A stretch of DNA of 64,000 nucleotides, from contig CM068388.1 in assembly GCA_034770075.1 (NCBI GenBank), positions 17,975,206 to 18,039,205 on the forward strand. Direction: 5' to 3'. The position numbers were made by a program, and so were the translations under genes. This DNA comes from Aralia elata (taxonomy: Eukaryota; Streptophyta; Magnoliopsida; Apiales; Araliaceae). The notes under the pieces were generated by a model. It was not told where the DNA came from. It did no database searches and was given only the letters and a program-made list of their open reading frames with translations. Below, piece after piece: positions 36,269 through 48,092 of this stretch (within the stretch, counting starts at the first letter, position 1; each line of letters starts with the position of its first letter).

Positions 36269-37733
36269 TAGCAATTTTACGTGCAAGTATACACGGTCAA
36301 TCAAGTAATAAAGTGAAATTAAAGTTGTCGATCCCACGAGATGCAAATTATAACCTAACTAATTCTAAACACTAATTATTCATCAATTAATTTAATCTAG
36401 ATAATTTCGATTTCAATTGAGCGAATTAACTAAATAATTAATTATTGTAATATTAAATCAATAAAGAAAGAGGTTAAAGAATTAATTTCCCCCGATGATT
36501 CATTTAAGCAATACTATTATTCTTCTATTCAATTGATTGATTAGAATTGTCAACGGAAAATCACTAATAATTATTATAACTACATTTTAGATAATTATAA
36601 AGCATATCTATTATTATTAATCCCCCTATATTTCTATGAGAAACAATAATAACAAATTCATTAAAATTCATTTTTCAATAGTTGCTTGAGGTATTCAGGT
36701 ATATTTCTATCCCGTCCACAAAATCAACATTCCATCAGTAACCCTTATTACCAAAGAAATTACTAATCATAAGTTATTATAACCAGATCTCAACTTAGAT
36801 TCCATTGTCAAATGTCATCTAAGTCAATCTAATAATTATTGATCAAGCAATTATACAATTAAAACAAGTTATAATAAACAATTTAATCAACATCAATTTA
36901 AATAAAAGAACTAATAAATATTAAATAAAATCATAATCGGGTTCCATTGAATCCTTAACTGAAAGAATTAGTTCATAATGAAAATGAAGAACATCAATGA
37001 TTTATCAGAACTTATTCTAGATTACAAATGAAGAAATAAGGAGAATGAATAAACTCTGTCGAATCCAGTCTTCCTCCTAAGCTCCAAGTCTTCTCTGGAA
37101 TAAAGTCTGATGAAACCCTTCCTTTTCTACGTACTCTCACTATTCTCTATTTCTTCTCTTGAAAAAATTAATCAAACCCTAATTATTAGTCTATTAATAA
37201 CTACTGATAAAATTCAACCCGTAAATGATAAGTGCAAATAAAATCAAATCTTCAACCAAAAGGAAGCAAATCATCCGGACGCGTAGCCCCACTCGCGCCT
37301 TCCAGTCCAAGCGTCGCGGCTTCTGGCCTTGTATATTTATGCGCCGCGACTCGCAGGTTCATGCGCCGCGGCTTCCAATTGTTATCCCGCGCTGCGGCTT
37401 CCAATTGTTATCCCGCGCCGCGGTTTCTCCTTATATGTCGCAGCTCCGAAACCTTGGCCTCTCTATTGTTCATCTGTTTTGGCTAATCTTCCTCATGAAT
37501 TGCAGCTACTAAAACTTATTCACCTATTTAACTTTCGTCAAACAATAATCATCACCTGTAGCAACAAATCCAGGCTAAACTTGCAAAAATATCCATTATT
37601 TACACAATCACATGCTAAAATCAATCATTCACAAAACTATTAAAATGCACTAGAATACTACTAAAAACTCTTAAAAAAAGCAAAATACTCAAGTCAAACA
37701 TACCCAATTAATAAATATAAAATCTACTCATCA
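36269..37733 (-). repeat. 3' LTR of Athila-type element, end-truncated
   Basis: 1465 bp, aligned with 43334-44815. It ends CTCATCA and is followed by AATACCCCCAAACTT, the complement of the polypurine tract AAGTTTGGGGGTATT. The outer terminus is missing. The CpG-rich motif segment at 37290-37445 contains one extra repeat unit relative to the other LTR. Confidence 0.85.
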
Positions 37734-38799
37734 AATACCCCCAAACTTAAATATTTTCTTGTCCTCAAGCAAAACTCACAGCAATAAATAAATAAATAAA
37801 TAATAAAAATTAAAAACATGCATCATACTCCGAAGTTCATCATGAATCCATTCATAGCCTCCAAGATCATACAACAACTGTCAACAATTAAATCCGTGCA
37901 AACTCATCAACCACTCAGTCATCAATTCACAGTAGTTACAATCCCATAGTGCGTGTGTGCAACCTCCAACAAATCAATCAGACCTTAAAAGGACTATATC
38001 ACGAACACATGGTACAAGGAAGTTATCGACCTATAGGATATATCACCATAATAATCTCAGCCAGGTTACTCATCGTTCAAATCAAGAGAGTTCAGTTCAA
38101 TCTAATTTTTTGCTATTCCCCCTAGAGTATTATCATCATTTTTTTTCGGTGAGTGCGTTTTACGCTCCTTTTCACATGCATAACGTGTGTTTTACGCTCC
38201 ATCTCGTCTAATTTATTATCAAAGAGTAGACTTTAAGCTCAATCACTCCACCATATTTCTTAACTCTAGGAAGCAGAACCTCTTTTTTTTTTCTTTTTTT
38301 TTTGAACCTCACCTTTCCCCCAAACTTATACAATTCACTACCCCTGCTTCAATTAGAGTTATAACACAATCCTAACTGGTGACAATATCTCCTACCAAGG
38401 TTTTGAACTATAGTCTCCTTAAAATTCAATCAATCTCGGTGGGATCTAAGTGCTCAAGATAATAGGGATCATAACTACGCAAAATCGACTTCTAAAATGA
38501 TATAAAAGCTAAGCACAAGGTTCAAAATTTTTCTAACCCGCTAATCACCTTTAATCATTTCCTATCATCGGCTATTCTCAAGATTCACTACTTATTATCT
38601 ACTATTTTTATTATTTTTTTTCCTTTTTTAAATAAATAAATAACAAGCTATGCAAGAATTAAATAAAATCCCCAAATTAAATCCTAATTTAACCATGCAG
38701 AAAATTAAATAAGTCTTAAACAAGCCAAACCAACAAATTAAAACTTAAAGTATCATCAAACCATCCCCCCAAACTTAAATATTACATTGCCCTCAATAT
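37734..38799 (-). other. Athila-type 3' internal non-coding DNA
   Basis: Between the env-like ORF and the PPT. Non-coding, with T-rich and A-rich tracts. Its outer 155 bp recur at 44816-44980. Confidence 0.6.
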
Positions 38800-40030
38800 A
38801 ATACCAGAAACTTCCTTGGAAATCAAGCATCACCAGCATCGCCAGCATTTCCAGTATCATCATCATCCTCAGCAGGACTATCGGACTCCTCCTCCGACTC
38901 AAAAGCAGAATCATGGAAGACCAGGGACGGAAGAAAGTGAATCGGATCTGGATTGCTGATGTTGAATCGAGTTGCAAATGTATTGATAATGCTATTTGTT
39001 TAGTTCACATAGTCATCAACTCGGTCTGCTATTTGATTCACTCAGCGGGTTTGTTGACGATTCAGACTCAGCAGATTGTCCTAGCTTTGTTCAAACTCGT
39101 GTGTGTCCTCCTTATAGCCCGTACTTCAGCAAGAATCAAGTCCAAAGTAGCATCAGACGAAGCACCACGTCCTACTCGCCTAGCTCCCTGAGATGAACTC
39201 GCTCCTTGCGATGGAACCGCACCTACGAAATGTCCAGCGGCACCAGTATCAAAAGGTTCATTATATCCAGCTCCGCTCAAGTTTAGAATGTTGCCTACGG
39301 GCTCCTTGAATTTGGCTATGGTATTACTGTCTAACACTGACTTTGGTTGCTCAAATATTTCATCTGCCTGCCAGACAACTCCAACGTTCTTACACAAACC
39401 ACATATGAGAGATGGGTGTGGAAAAGCGTCAGATGTACCACTTTGTAGTGTATGAAGGATGGAGCTATAGATGACCTTACCCACGCCAATACTTTTTTTT
39501 AGCTACAATTGCATACAGGAGGGTTACCCTAGCCTTGGTTACTTCTAAAACATGAGAGGAAGGCATTAATTTAGCACTAATAAAATAAAACCAAGCCTTA
39601 CCATATCAACTCAGTTCATTCCGGGGGAAAGAAACTGCAGTGGCTACTCGAATTGTCCATTGTATCCCAGGCTTGTATAAGCCTTGAATAACCGCATCCC
39701 AGTTTGGTCCATCCCGAACGAACTTCGTATATTCATCCTCCTCAATGTTTGGTAGACCATAGTATTCGTTGATCGCATTGCTATCAAAAGGAACCGACTT
39801 GCCACTACAGCGACTTCGGATTGAGATGTCAATGTTCCCCAGCCACGCTCCTGAATCATTTATCAGATTTCAATTGCATTGCTCTCTAGTGGCACCAAGC
39901 CACGTTTTGGAATTAAATTTTTGTTCACCAACGAGGCATGGAAGCGCTCCAAGGCTTCTTCACTTACGAATTTTGAATGATCATATGTAGAAGAGGAAGC
40001 TTGAGAGGTACGTTGACGTTTGGGTGCCAT
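38800..40030 (-). pseudogene. Athila env-like ORF (plant transposon protein domain)
   Basis: From the Met of MAPKRQRTSQAS at 40030. Conserved blocks: FVSEEALERFHASL, NIDISIRSRC, INEYYGLPNI, FVRDGPNWDAV, then 39484-39068 with a Ser/Gly-rich segment and RRVGRGASS, ending in an acidic tail (ESEEESDSPAEDDDD). This matches the putative plant transposon protein (Transposase_32-like) encoded downstream of pol in Athila elements, long called env-like. Stops near 39863 and 39490, and frame changes, break it. I do not see a convincing signal peptide or transmembrane segment in the remaining frames. Confidence 0.72.
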
Positions 40031-40349
40031 TGGAAAGCTTGATGATGCTTGAAAATTAAAATAGTGATGGAAGATTTGGTTTGGGCAATTTATCGAACAC
40101 TTAGTGTGCGCCAAATTTGTGACCCAAAATCAAAGCCTTTTGAATATGTGAACTCCCTCAAATCGTTGTTTCAAACACAACAAAGAATTACAACTAGTGA
40201 AATTCGATCAAAAGAATGAAGAAAAGTGATTGCATGCGTGAGTTTTTGGTTAGGTAAATATGGAATGTGGATGGTTTTTGGGGAAGTTTGTGTTTGAATA
40301 GGAGAGTGAGTGGCAAGAGATAGGGGGGATAATGGGGAGAAATGGGCGC

Positions 40350-40590
40350 CTGATGCCGCGCTGAGTCTGCTGATATGTGTCCGACGGCCGCGCCTCTTGA
40401 TCTGTGCACCGTGGCTTTTGCATGAGTGTCGTGGCCTTTGAGTTTTTGCGCCGCGGCCCCAAATCTCTGATTGGTTTTTTTTTCATTTTGTGTTGAAGGG
40501 TTGAGCGTCACGACTTGTGAAAGTGGGTGTCGCGGCCCTTGAGGCATGCCGCGACTCTTGAGATTGTGTGTCGCGGCCCCAAATCTCTGA
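40350..40590. repeat. CpG-rich GCGYCGCGGC-like motif array (internal)
   Basis: Several imperfect copies of a 10-bp CpG-rich motif (GTGTCGCGGCCC, GCGCCGCGGCCC, GTGCACCGTGGC) recur at intervals of about 25-40 bp upstream of the env-like ORF. The same motif family occurs in both LTRs of this element. Confidence 0.7.
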
Positions 40591-40962
40591 TGGTGCTCGA
40601 CTAAAAGCTTGCTAAACCAAAATTTTCCTTCTCTCAAGCCATTCCAATGCATGCTTCCCACACAATGAATTAATTCTTAATCTTCATCTTGTATCCCCTG
40701 AATTAATTTGCCAACAAAACTCAACTCAGTCAATTAACTATGTAAAAATTAAACAAAAACAAATAAACTAAATGAATTCAAATCTAATATATATATATAT
40801 ATATATATTAAATGAATATTGTACCATGGGTTGCCTCTTAGTAGCGCTTGTTTTTAAGTCCTCAGCCTGACTTCTTCTCTTTCAATCACACAGGCTTGTT
40901 GACATGATCAGGAATGCTATTGGTTGCGCATCCCATATCATGCTCTTCTTGCCCAATCTTGG
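40591..40962 (-). other. Junction where Athila pol is missing
   Basis: About 370 bp join the protease tail to the env leader. The phrase GGGTTGCCTC (complement GAGGCAACCC) near 40830 resembles the motif that follows pol in Athila elements. RT, RNase H and integrase, normally about 3 kb here, are absent. Confidence 0.65.
40787..40808. repeat. (TA)n microsatellite
   Basis: About 11 TA units. Confidence 0.9.
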
Positions 40963-43201
40963 CTATGTCCCCTTTTTTTCATTTCCTTTATCTTCTTTGT
41001 TGTAATCTTCTTCCCAAATCTCATCTTGTAAAATCTCTTGTGTCACATAACATTCTTCAACCTCATTCGGCATTTTCATGGAATCTATCACACTAAATGT
41101 GATTTCTTGGTCATTAAACCTCAATGTGAGCTCCCTATTCTTAACATCAATCAAAGTGCGTCATGTGGCTAGAAATGGTCGTCCCAAAATCAAAGGAATC
41201 TTCTCATCTTCATCATAATCGAGAATGACAAAGTCCACCAGGAAAACAAATGCATCAACTTTCACTAACACATCCTCGATAATCCCTTTTGGATGTGTGA
41301 TTGATCTATCTGCCAGTTGTATAGTCATTTTCGTCGGTTTTATTCCTTTCATCCCAAGTCTCTCATAGATTGATAAGGGCATGAGATTAATGCTTGCGCT
41401 AAGATCACATAGAGCTTTTCCCACAAATTGTTTTCTAATAGTGCACGGGATTGTGAAACTCCCTGGATCTTGCATTTTAGTTGGTAGCTTCTGTTGAATA
41501 ACTGCACTGCACTCCTCTGTTAAGGCTACCATTTCACAATCTCCCATCCTTTTTTTCTTTAAGACAATTTCCTTTAAAAACTTGACATAACTTGGCATCT
41601 GCTCTAATGCCTCTGCGAAGGTTATATTGATCTGTAATTTCTTAATAGCTTCCAAGCATTTTGAAAATTGACTGTCCAACTTCTGATTCTTTAACCGTTG
41701 TGGATATAGTGCGACAGAATTCTCTGTTCCTTGCTTACCCTTGCACTGATTAAATCCCAATTCTTCATTTTTCTTTGCTTCACTCCTGTTCATGTCATTG
41801 TCAATTCCATCTTCTTTATCAGTGTCAATCTTTCTTGCTGGTGTGGTATCCTCTTTCGTCAAACTCTTCCCACTTCTCAAATTAATAGCTTTGCATTGCT
41901 CGTGATTTTCTCTTCTCAGGTTGACTTCAGTATCACTCGGTAAAATACCATGTGGACGGCTATTCACTGCACTTGCTAATCGTCCCATCTGAGTTTCTAA
42001 ATTTTGAAGTGAACCTTCTAAGTTATTCATCCTTTTGTCATTCACCGTAATGTACTTTATGAGTATTTCTTCTATGCTAGCCTTCCTTTCTAGTTAGGGG
42101 TTTGCTTGACCTTGGAATCCCGAGGGATGGAACTATCTTGGGGCTGATGATTGATTCTGATGGTTGCTCCAAGAAAAGTTTGGATGATTTCTCCACCCCA
42201 AATTATAGGTGTTAGAATACGCACCCTGCTTGTTTCATATAAAATTCACTATTTCAGTATTGATTGCACACTGATTTGTATGATGATTCCCTGCATATAA
42301 TTCACAGACTGCAGCTATCTGTTGCACTGATGGTGTTCCCAATGCATCGACCTTTTTCGACAAAGTTAGCATTTGTGCAGCCAGAGCAGTCACTGCATCT
42401 ACCTCAAGTTTTCCTCCAGTCCTTGGTTGAGTCATTCGCGCAGTTGGTCACTGATAAATGTTTACAGCCATTGTCTCCAATAATTCATATGCTTCTTCAA
42501 AACTCTTACCCATTAAGGCTCCTCCGGCAGCTGCATCGATACAAGTGCATGTTGTGTTAAACAACCCATTATAAAAATTTTGTACTTATAACCACTTCAA
42601 AAGTCCATGATGTGGACATCTTCTTATCATTTCCTTGAATCGTTCCCACACTCATACAATGATTCATAATCCAATTGTGCGAAAGATGTAATCTCATTTC
42701 TCATCTTTGCTATCTTTGCTGGGTAAAGAATTTAGCTAAAAATTTCTGAGCTAAATTGTCCGAAGTAGTGATTGACCCTGCTGCTAACGAATGTAACTAA
42801 CTCTTTGCCTTATCACGAAGTATGAAAGGAAAGAGTCTAAGTCCCACTGCGTCATCAGTCACGTCCTTGTATTTGAATGTATCGCATATCTCCAAGAAGC
42901 TTACAAGGTGATCGTTCGGATCATCATTTGGCATGCCCCCGAATTGAATTGAATTATGCACCATCTGGATCGTTCCAAGTTTAATTTCAAAAATATTAGC
43001 CTAAATTGCTGGCCTCCTTGTGCTTGAATGAATTTTAGTGACTTACGACATTGCATAGTCCTTAAGTGATTTTGATGCTTTTTCTACAGCCATAGCTTGT
43101 TGCTGAAGTGTTTCTTTACAAAATTGTCGTATTCTTCGACGCCTTCTATCTATCTCGTCCTCAAACGGTAGTAATTCTTTCTCCTTTGACCTAGTTTGCA
43201 T
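40963..43201 (-). pseudogene. Athila gag and protease remnant
   Basis: From the ATG at 43201 the frame reads MQTRSKEKELLPFEDEIDRR, then FGGMPNDDPNDHLVSFLEIC and FPFILRDKAKS, typical of Athila gag. After stops and frame changes, 42435-42235 covers a nucleocapsid-like segment. The frame 42045-41161 runs through the Lys/Glu-rich linker to the protease. Its active-site region reads CDLSASINLMP where DLGAS is usual. The frame then ends near LILGRPFLAT, with a further piece to 40963. Gag would form the particle and protease would process it in a live element. Confidence 0.82.
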
Positions 43202-43311
43202 ACCTACCTGCTAATAGAGACCAAATTTATAAATCCGTAACAAAATCTAAATAAAAACTAAATGATGAAAATTAATTAAAAAAAAATAAACATTTAAGCT
43301 ATCAATTGCTC

Positions 43312-43328
43312 CCTAGCAGCGGCGCCAA
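43312..43328 (-). other. Athila primer binding site
   Basis: Minus strand reads TGGCGCCGCTGCTAGGG a few bases after the LTR, close to the tRNA-Asp type PBS (TGGCGCCGTTGCC) used by Athila elements. Confidence 0.8.
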
Positions 43329-43333
43329 AAACT

Positions 43334-44815
43334 TGATGGACTAAATCTATACTAACAATTTTACGTGCAAGTATACACGGTCAATCAAGTAATAAAGTGA
43401 AATTAGAGTTGTTGATCCCACAAGGAGCGAATTATAACCTAACTAATTCTAAACACTAATTATTCATCAATTAATTTAATATAGATAATTTTGATTTCAA
43501 TTGAGCGAATTAACTAAATAATTAACTACTGTAATATTAAATCAATAAAGAAAGAAGTTAAGGAATCAATTTCCCGTGATGATTCATTTAAGTAATACTA
43601 TTATTCTTCTATTCAATTGATTAATTAGAATTGTCAACGAAAAATCACTAATAATTATTATAACTACTTTTTAGATAATTATAAAGCATATCTATTATTA
43701 TTATTAATCCCCCTATATTTCTATGAGAAACAATAATAACAGATCCATTTAGATTCATTTCTCAATAGTTACTTGAGGTATTCAAGTATATTTCTATCTC
43801 GTCCACAAAATCAACATTCCATCAGTAACCCTTATTACTGAAGAAATTACTAATCACAAGTTATTATAACCAGATCTCAACTTAGATTCTATTGTCAAAT
43901 GTCATCTAAGTCCATCTAATAATTGTTGATCAAACAATTATATAATTAAAAGAAGTTATAATAAACAATTCAATCAACATCAATTTAAATAAAAGAACTA
44001 ATAAATATTAAATAAAATCATCATCGGATTCCATTGAATCCTTAACTGAAAGAATTAGTTCATAATAAAAATGAAGAACATCAATGACTTATCAGAACTC
44101 ATTCTAGATTACAAATGAAGAAATGAGGAGAAGGAATAAACTCTGTCGAATCCGGTCTTCCTCCTAAACTCCAAGTCTTCTCTGGAATAAATTCTGATGA
44201 AACCCTTCCTTTTCTACGTACTCTATCTAGTCTCTATTTCTCCTCTTGAAAAAATTAATCAAACCTTAATTATTAGTCTATTAATAACTACTGATAAGAT
44301 CCAACCCGTAAATGATAAGTGCAAATAAAATCAAATCTTCAGCCAAAAGGAAGCAAATCATCCAGGCACGTAGCCCCACACACGCCTTCCTCGTCCAAGC
44401 GTCGCGGCTCTCAGGTTTGTGCGTTGCGGCTTCTGGCCTTGTATATTAATGCGTCGCGGCTCGTAGATTCATGCGTCGTGGCTTCCAATTGTTATCCCGC
44501 GCTGCAACTTCTCCTTGTATGTCACGACTCCAAATCCCTGGCCTCTCTGTTGTTCATCTGTTTTGGCCAATCTTCCTCATGAATTGCAGCTAAAACTTAT
44601 TCACCTATTTAACTTTCGTCAAATAATAATCATCACCTGTAGCAACAAATCCAAGCTAAACTTACAAAAATATCCATTATTTACCTAATCACAAGCTGAA
44701 ATCAATTATTCATAAAAACTATTAAAATGCACTAGAATACTACTAAAAACTCTTAAGAAAAGAAAAATACTCAAGTCAAACATACCCAATTAATAGATAT
44801 AAAATCTACTCATCA
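43334..44815 (-). repeat. 5' LTR of Athila-type element
   Basis: 1482 bp from TGATGG to CTCATCA, aligned with 36269-37733. It carries the CpG-rich motif segment at 44395-44530. Confidence 0.87.
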
Positions 44816-44980
44816 AATACCCACAAACTTAAATATTTATTTGTCCTCAAGCAAAACTCATAAATAAATAAAATTAAAAACATGCATCCTACTCCCAAGT
44901 TCATCATGAATCCATTCATAGCCTTCAAGATCATACAACAACTGTCAATAAAAATTAAAAACATGCATCCTACTCTCAAG
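44816..44980 (-). mobile_element. Extra Athila 3' internal fragment
   Basis: Matches 37734 to about 37890, including the PPT, and joins the outside of the 5' LTR. A 30-bp piece of it (AAATTAAAAACATGCATCCT and onward) is present twice, at 44872 and 44952, just before the host junction. Confidence 0.8.
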
Positions 44981-46030
44981 GTTATGAAGGGATCGGCTTC
45001 ATTAGCAACGACGCAGAGGCTAAGTACTTTTTGATCCCTTAGAACGTATCCTCACACTCTAAGTTCCACTAAAAGGTCTTATCGTTCTTTAGTCCTTTCA
45101 AAGTGTCAAAAAAAGGAAGACACCTTTTCACAGATTTAGACATGAACCTCCGGAGCGCTGCGATTCGACCTGTTAGCCTCTGCACATCTTTAAACATTTT
45201 CGGAGAATTCATATCCATGATAACCTTGATTTTTTCAGGATTCGCCTCAATCCCCCTCTTGTTCACCATAAATCCCAAAAACTTCCTTGACCTAAGGCCC
45301 AAGGTACATTTAATAGGGTTCAGGTGGATGTTATGCTCTCTAACAGTCTGAAAACAATCTGCAAGATCATCCAAATGGCCCTTAACAGAAGAACTTTTGA
45401 CGATCATATCATCTACATAGACTTCCATAGTCCTCCCCAACTGCTTCCTGAAGGCATAGTTCATGATCCGTTGATACGTGGCCCAGCGTTAAGCAATCCG
45501 AATGTCATCTTCTTATATGCATAGATTGCCCGATGGGTGATGAAAGTCATTTTCGGGATATCATTTTTACACATCGAGATCTGATGGTATCCTGAAAAGG
45601 CGTCCATAAAACTCAACATCATGAACCCCGAAGTCGCATCTATTAACTGATCAATGTATGGCAGAGGGTAAAAATCCTTCGAACACGCCTTGTTCAAGTC
45701 TGTATAGTCAATACATACCCTTCAGTTGCCATTTTGCTTTTGGACGAGTACCACGTTCACCAGCCACTCTAGATAATCAATTTCAAAAATTAAATCCACT
45801 TCCAGTAACTTTGTTATCTCTTCATCAATAATTTTTTTCCTTTCCAAGGCAAAAATCCTCCTCTTTTGACGGACAGGCTTCCTCGTCGGATCTGCACACA
45901 GTTTGTGTACTGCAATTGACTCATCAATCCCCGGCATATCACAGGGATTCCAAGCAAAGATATCGGCATAAACCTGCAATAAATTTATCAAACTCGTCTG
46001 AAACGGTTCCTGCAACCCCGACCCGATCTT
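44981..46030 (-). pseudogene. Tat-like reverse transcriptase, RNase H start
   Basis: Three overlapping minus-strand pieces (46015-45722, 45697-45461, 45464-45069). They carry CDMPGIDESIAVHKL, PVRQKRRIFALER, KDFYPLPYIDQLID, LSFMDAFSGYHQI, FGLLNAG and the catalytic YVDDMIVKS, then the thumb and RNase H opening (RFMSKSVKRCLPFFDTLKG). The frame breaks at about 45717 and 45470. Sequence ends in RNase H at the Athila junction; the missing part is not found elsewhere in the window. In a live element this copies RNA to cDNA. Confidence 0.88.
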
Positions 46031-46313
46031 AACAGTTTTTTCTTTCTTTCTTTCCCGGAATTAACTCAATTTCCTCTGTTTCTTCGGCCGGCAGAGCGAG
46101 GGGCTCCGTACTCCCTTTGGTAAATGGTTCGACCTCTATTGCCATCACCTGCCTCTGTTTGCACCTCCCGACTGCCGAAGATATCACTGAAGTTCTGTAA
46201 CACCTTCGAGCTATATCCAGATCTCATCTCATCTCACTCACCCCGTTCGGCGTAGGAAACTTCATCTTAAAATGAGGAATTGAGGTCACTGCCTGCAGCA
46301 CTGTCAATGTCGG

Positions 46314-46571
46314 TCATCCCAAAATTGCATTATAAGCCGAATCCACCTGTACGACGAAGAACCTAACATTAATTTTCACTTGTTGAAGAGTCATCCCAAA
46401 GATAACCGGCAACTCAATTGTCCCAGTTACTCGAATCGGATCGTTTCTAAATCCGTACAACGGGGACTCTTGCCCGACCTCCATCTTCCTCCCTTCTAGG
46501 TCAAGTCTCTGATATGCATGAGTATATAGTATGTCGACAGAAGATCCATTGTCAATCATAATTCGTTTCAT
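46314..46571 (-). pseudogene. Tat-like retropepsin
   Basis: The frame begins with MKRIMIDNGSSVDILY, where DNGSS corresponds to the DxGSS active site of plant gypsy aspartic proteases. It ends in AYNAILG, the ILG motif before RT. Between 46314 and 46030 the linker to RT is broken. Confidence 0.85.
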
Positions 46572-47929
46572 ATCTATCGATTTGACCTATGTAGTAATAA
46601 CCAAAGCCCCTTCATGTAGCTCAATGGACTCCGAGCGGTAGTCATCATCGGTGAAAGAGATTACCATGTTATGGTATAGTCGATCCCTCCTAGTAGGTTG
46701 TTCAGATATGGACAGAACCGAGTCTAGCCATCCCGCGCCTCTTCTTTCCAGTAACTTTTCCTACCGTTCCTCCTGTTATCACATCTACTATTCCTCATAC
46801 TGTCGGAGCCTGCCTAGGTTGAGTCTGTATGTTCGGCTCATTGTTGTTGTTGTTTGTTGTCACTGTTGATCCCCTTTGCCCTGCGACGTACTGAACCAAC
46901 TCCCTGCTCTGCACCTTCTTCTCAATTAGGTCTTTCAAACTATAACAGTCCTATGTGGCATGTCCCGAAGTCTGGTGGTAGTTGCAATAACGGCTATGAT
47001 TTCCCCTGTAGGACTTTGTGCTCATCTGGCAAGGTTCGAAGCCAGGCTTACTCCGGATTTCCTCTAATATCTTCTCCCGATCGGTGTTCAGGGGAGTGTA
47101 GACTTTATTAACATTTTTGTTTGGAAAGGGTGGTCTACCTCCTCCCGAACCTTCTCTATTAAAACCTCGTCTTGGCTGATTATTCTATCTGGGTGTATTA
47201 TTTCGATCTCGGTCATTTGATTTGTCTTACGAACGTGCTTGTGGCTTCAGACTCCCAATAGCCTCCTCGAGGGTGATAAACCCATCGACCCTACTATAAG
47301 CCTCTGACAAGTCTCCAGACGGATTAAGAATGAGGTCTTTGACCAGCTTCTTGGACTTTGCAATGTCTAATCCAGTGGTAAAGAATCCCACAACCTATTG
47401 TACATTCAAGTCAATCACTGTGTCGATCGCTTCCCTAAACCTCTTCACATATTGGTCGAAGCTTTCTTACGAATGTTGTTTAACTTGCATCAAAGACGTT
47501 GTCAGCTTTCCCCTTTGCTTATTACTTTCGAATCGTGCATGGAACTTGTCACACAGTTATTCCCATGAACTGATAGAGTTCAGGCTAAGAGACGCCATCC
47601 ATTCCTGAGCCTCATGCTTCAGCATAGTGACGACCATATGACATTTGGTTGCGTCGGGATGGTCGTAATAATCTATAAACTGATTATATGAATGTGTGTG
47701 GTCATATGGATCCTCAGTGTCGTCGTATGTCTCCAATGGCGGCATCTTCTTAGACTTATCAACCTTCACCCGTTTGATCTCCTGGGTAAAAGGCGACCTG
47801 GCGTGATTCGGCAACTCTATCGACTGATCGGTTGCCGGCAGCCTTTGTTCCACCTCTTTCAACCTTCTTGCTAGGGCATCGGTCCCATTCTCCCGAAGAA
47901 TCAGCTCGGGCCTGACTCTCGAATTATCC

Positions 47930-48090
47930 CTTGAGCGGCTCCGACGCCTGCCCCGGTCTGGTGTGCAGCTCTCCAGCCTGCTATCGTCCTGCGAACTGCT
48001 ATTATGCCTCCTGCGGATCGAAGAGCGGCTTCTTGGCCTGCTCAAGTCCTGCGAGGGGCTTTGGTACCGGTTGCAGGTCGGGGAGCGGCT
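47930..48090 (-). repeat. 60-bp repeats coding SR motifs (left part)
   Basis: CCTGCG anchors at 47988 and 48048 are 60 bp apart, in register with imperfect copies on either side. Each unit encodes about 20 residues of the type RSRSxDNSR. The array continues at 51530 beyond the insertion. Confidence 0.8.
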
Positions 48091-48092
48091 CC

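Larger units (their letters stand above)
36269..44980 (-). mobile_element. Athila-type element lacking RT to integrase
   Basis: Inserted in the RNase H region of the Tat-like element. On the minus strand: a fragment of 3' internal DNA (44816-44980), 5' LTR (43334-44815), PBS, gag and protease (43201-40963), no RT, RNase H or integrase, then the env-like ORF (40030-38800), PPT and 3' LTR (36269-37733). The left LTR lacks about 19 terminal bases compared with the right one, and roughly 130 codons of host RNase H are missing, so the present borders are not clean integration sites. Confidence 0.83.

Noticed and set aside
40194..40661. 155-codon minus-strand open frame in the Athila env leader
   Set aside because: It spans the CpG-rich motif array and shows no similarity to known domains; likely a chance frame.
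37290..44530. CRISPR-like array of CpG-rich repeats
   Set aside because: Repeats are short, imperfect and unevenly spaced, in a eukaryotic retrotransposon; no spacers or cas genes.
47330..47608. Plus-strand open frame opposite Tat gag
   Set aside because: Mirror of gag coding sequence with no motif of its own.
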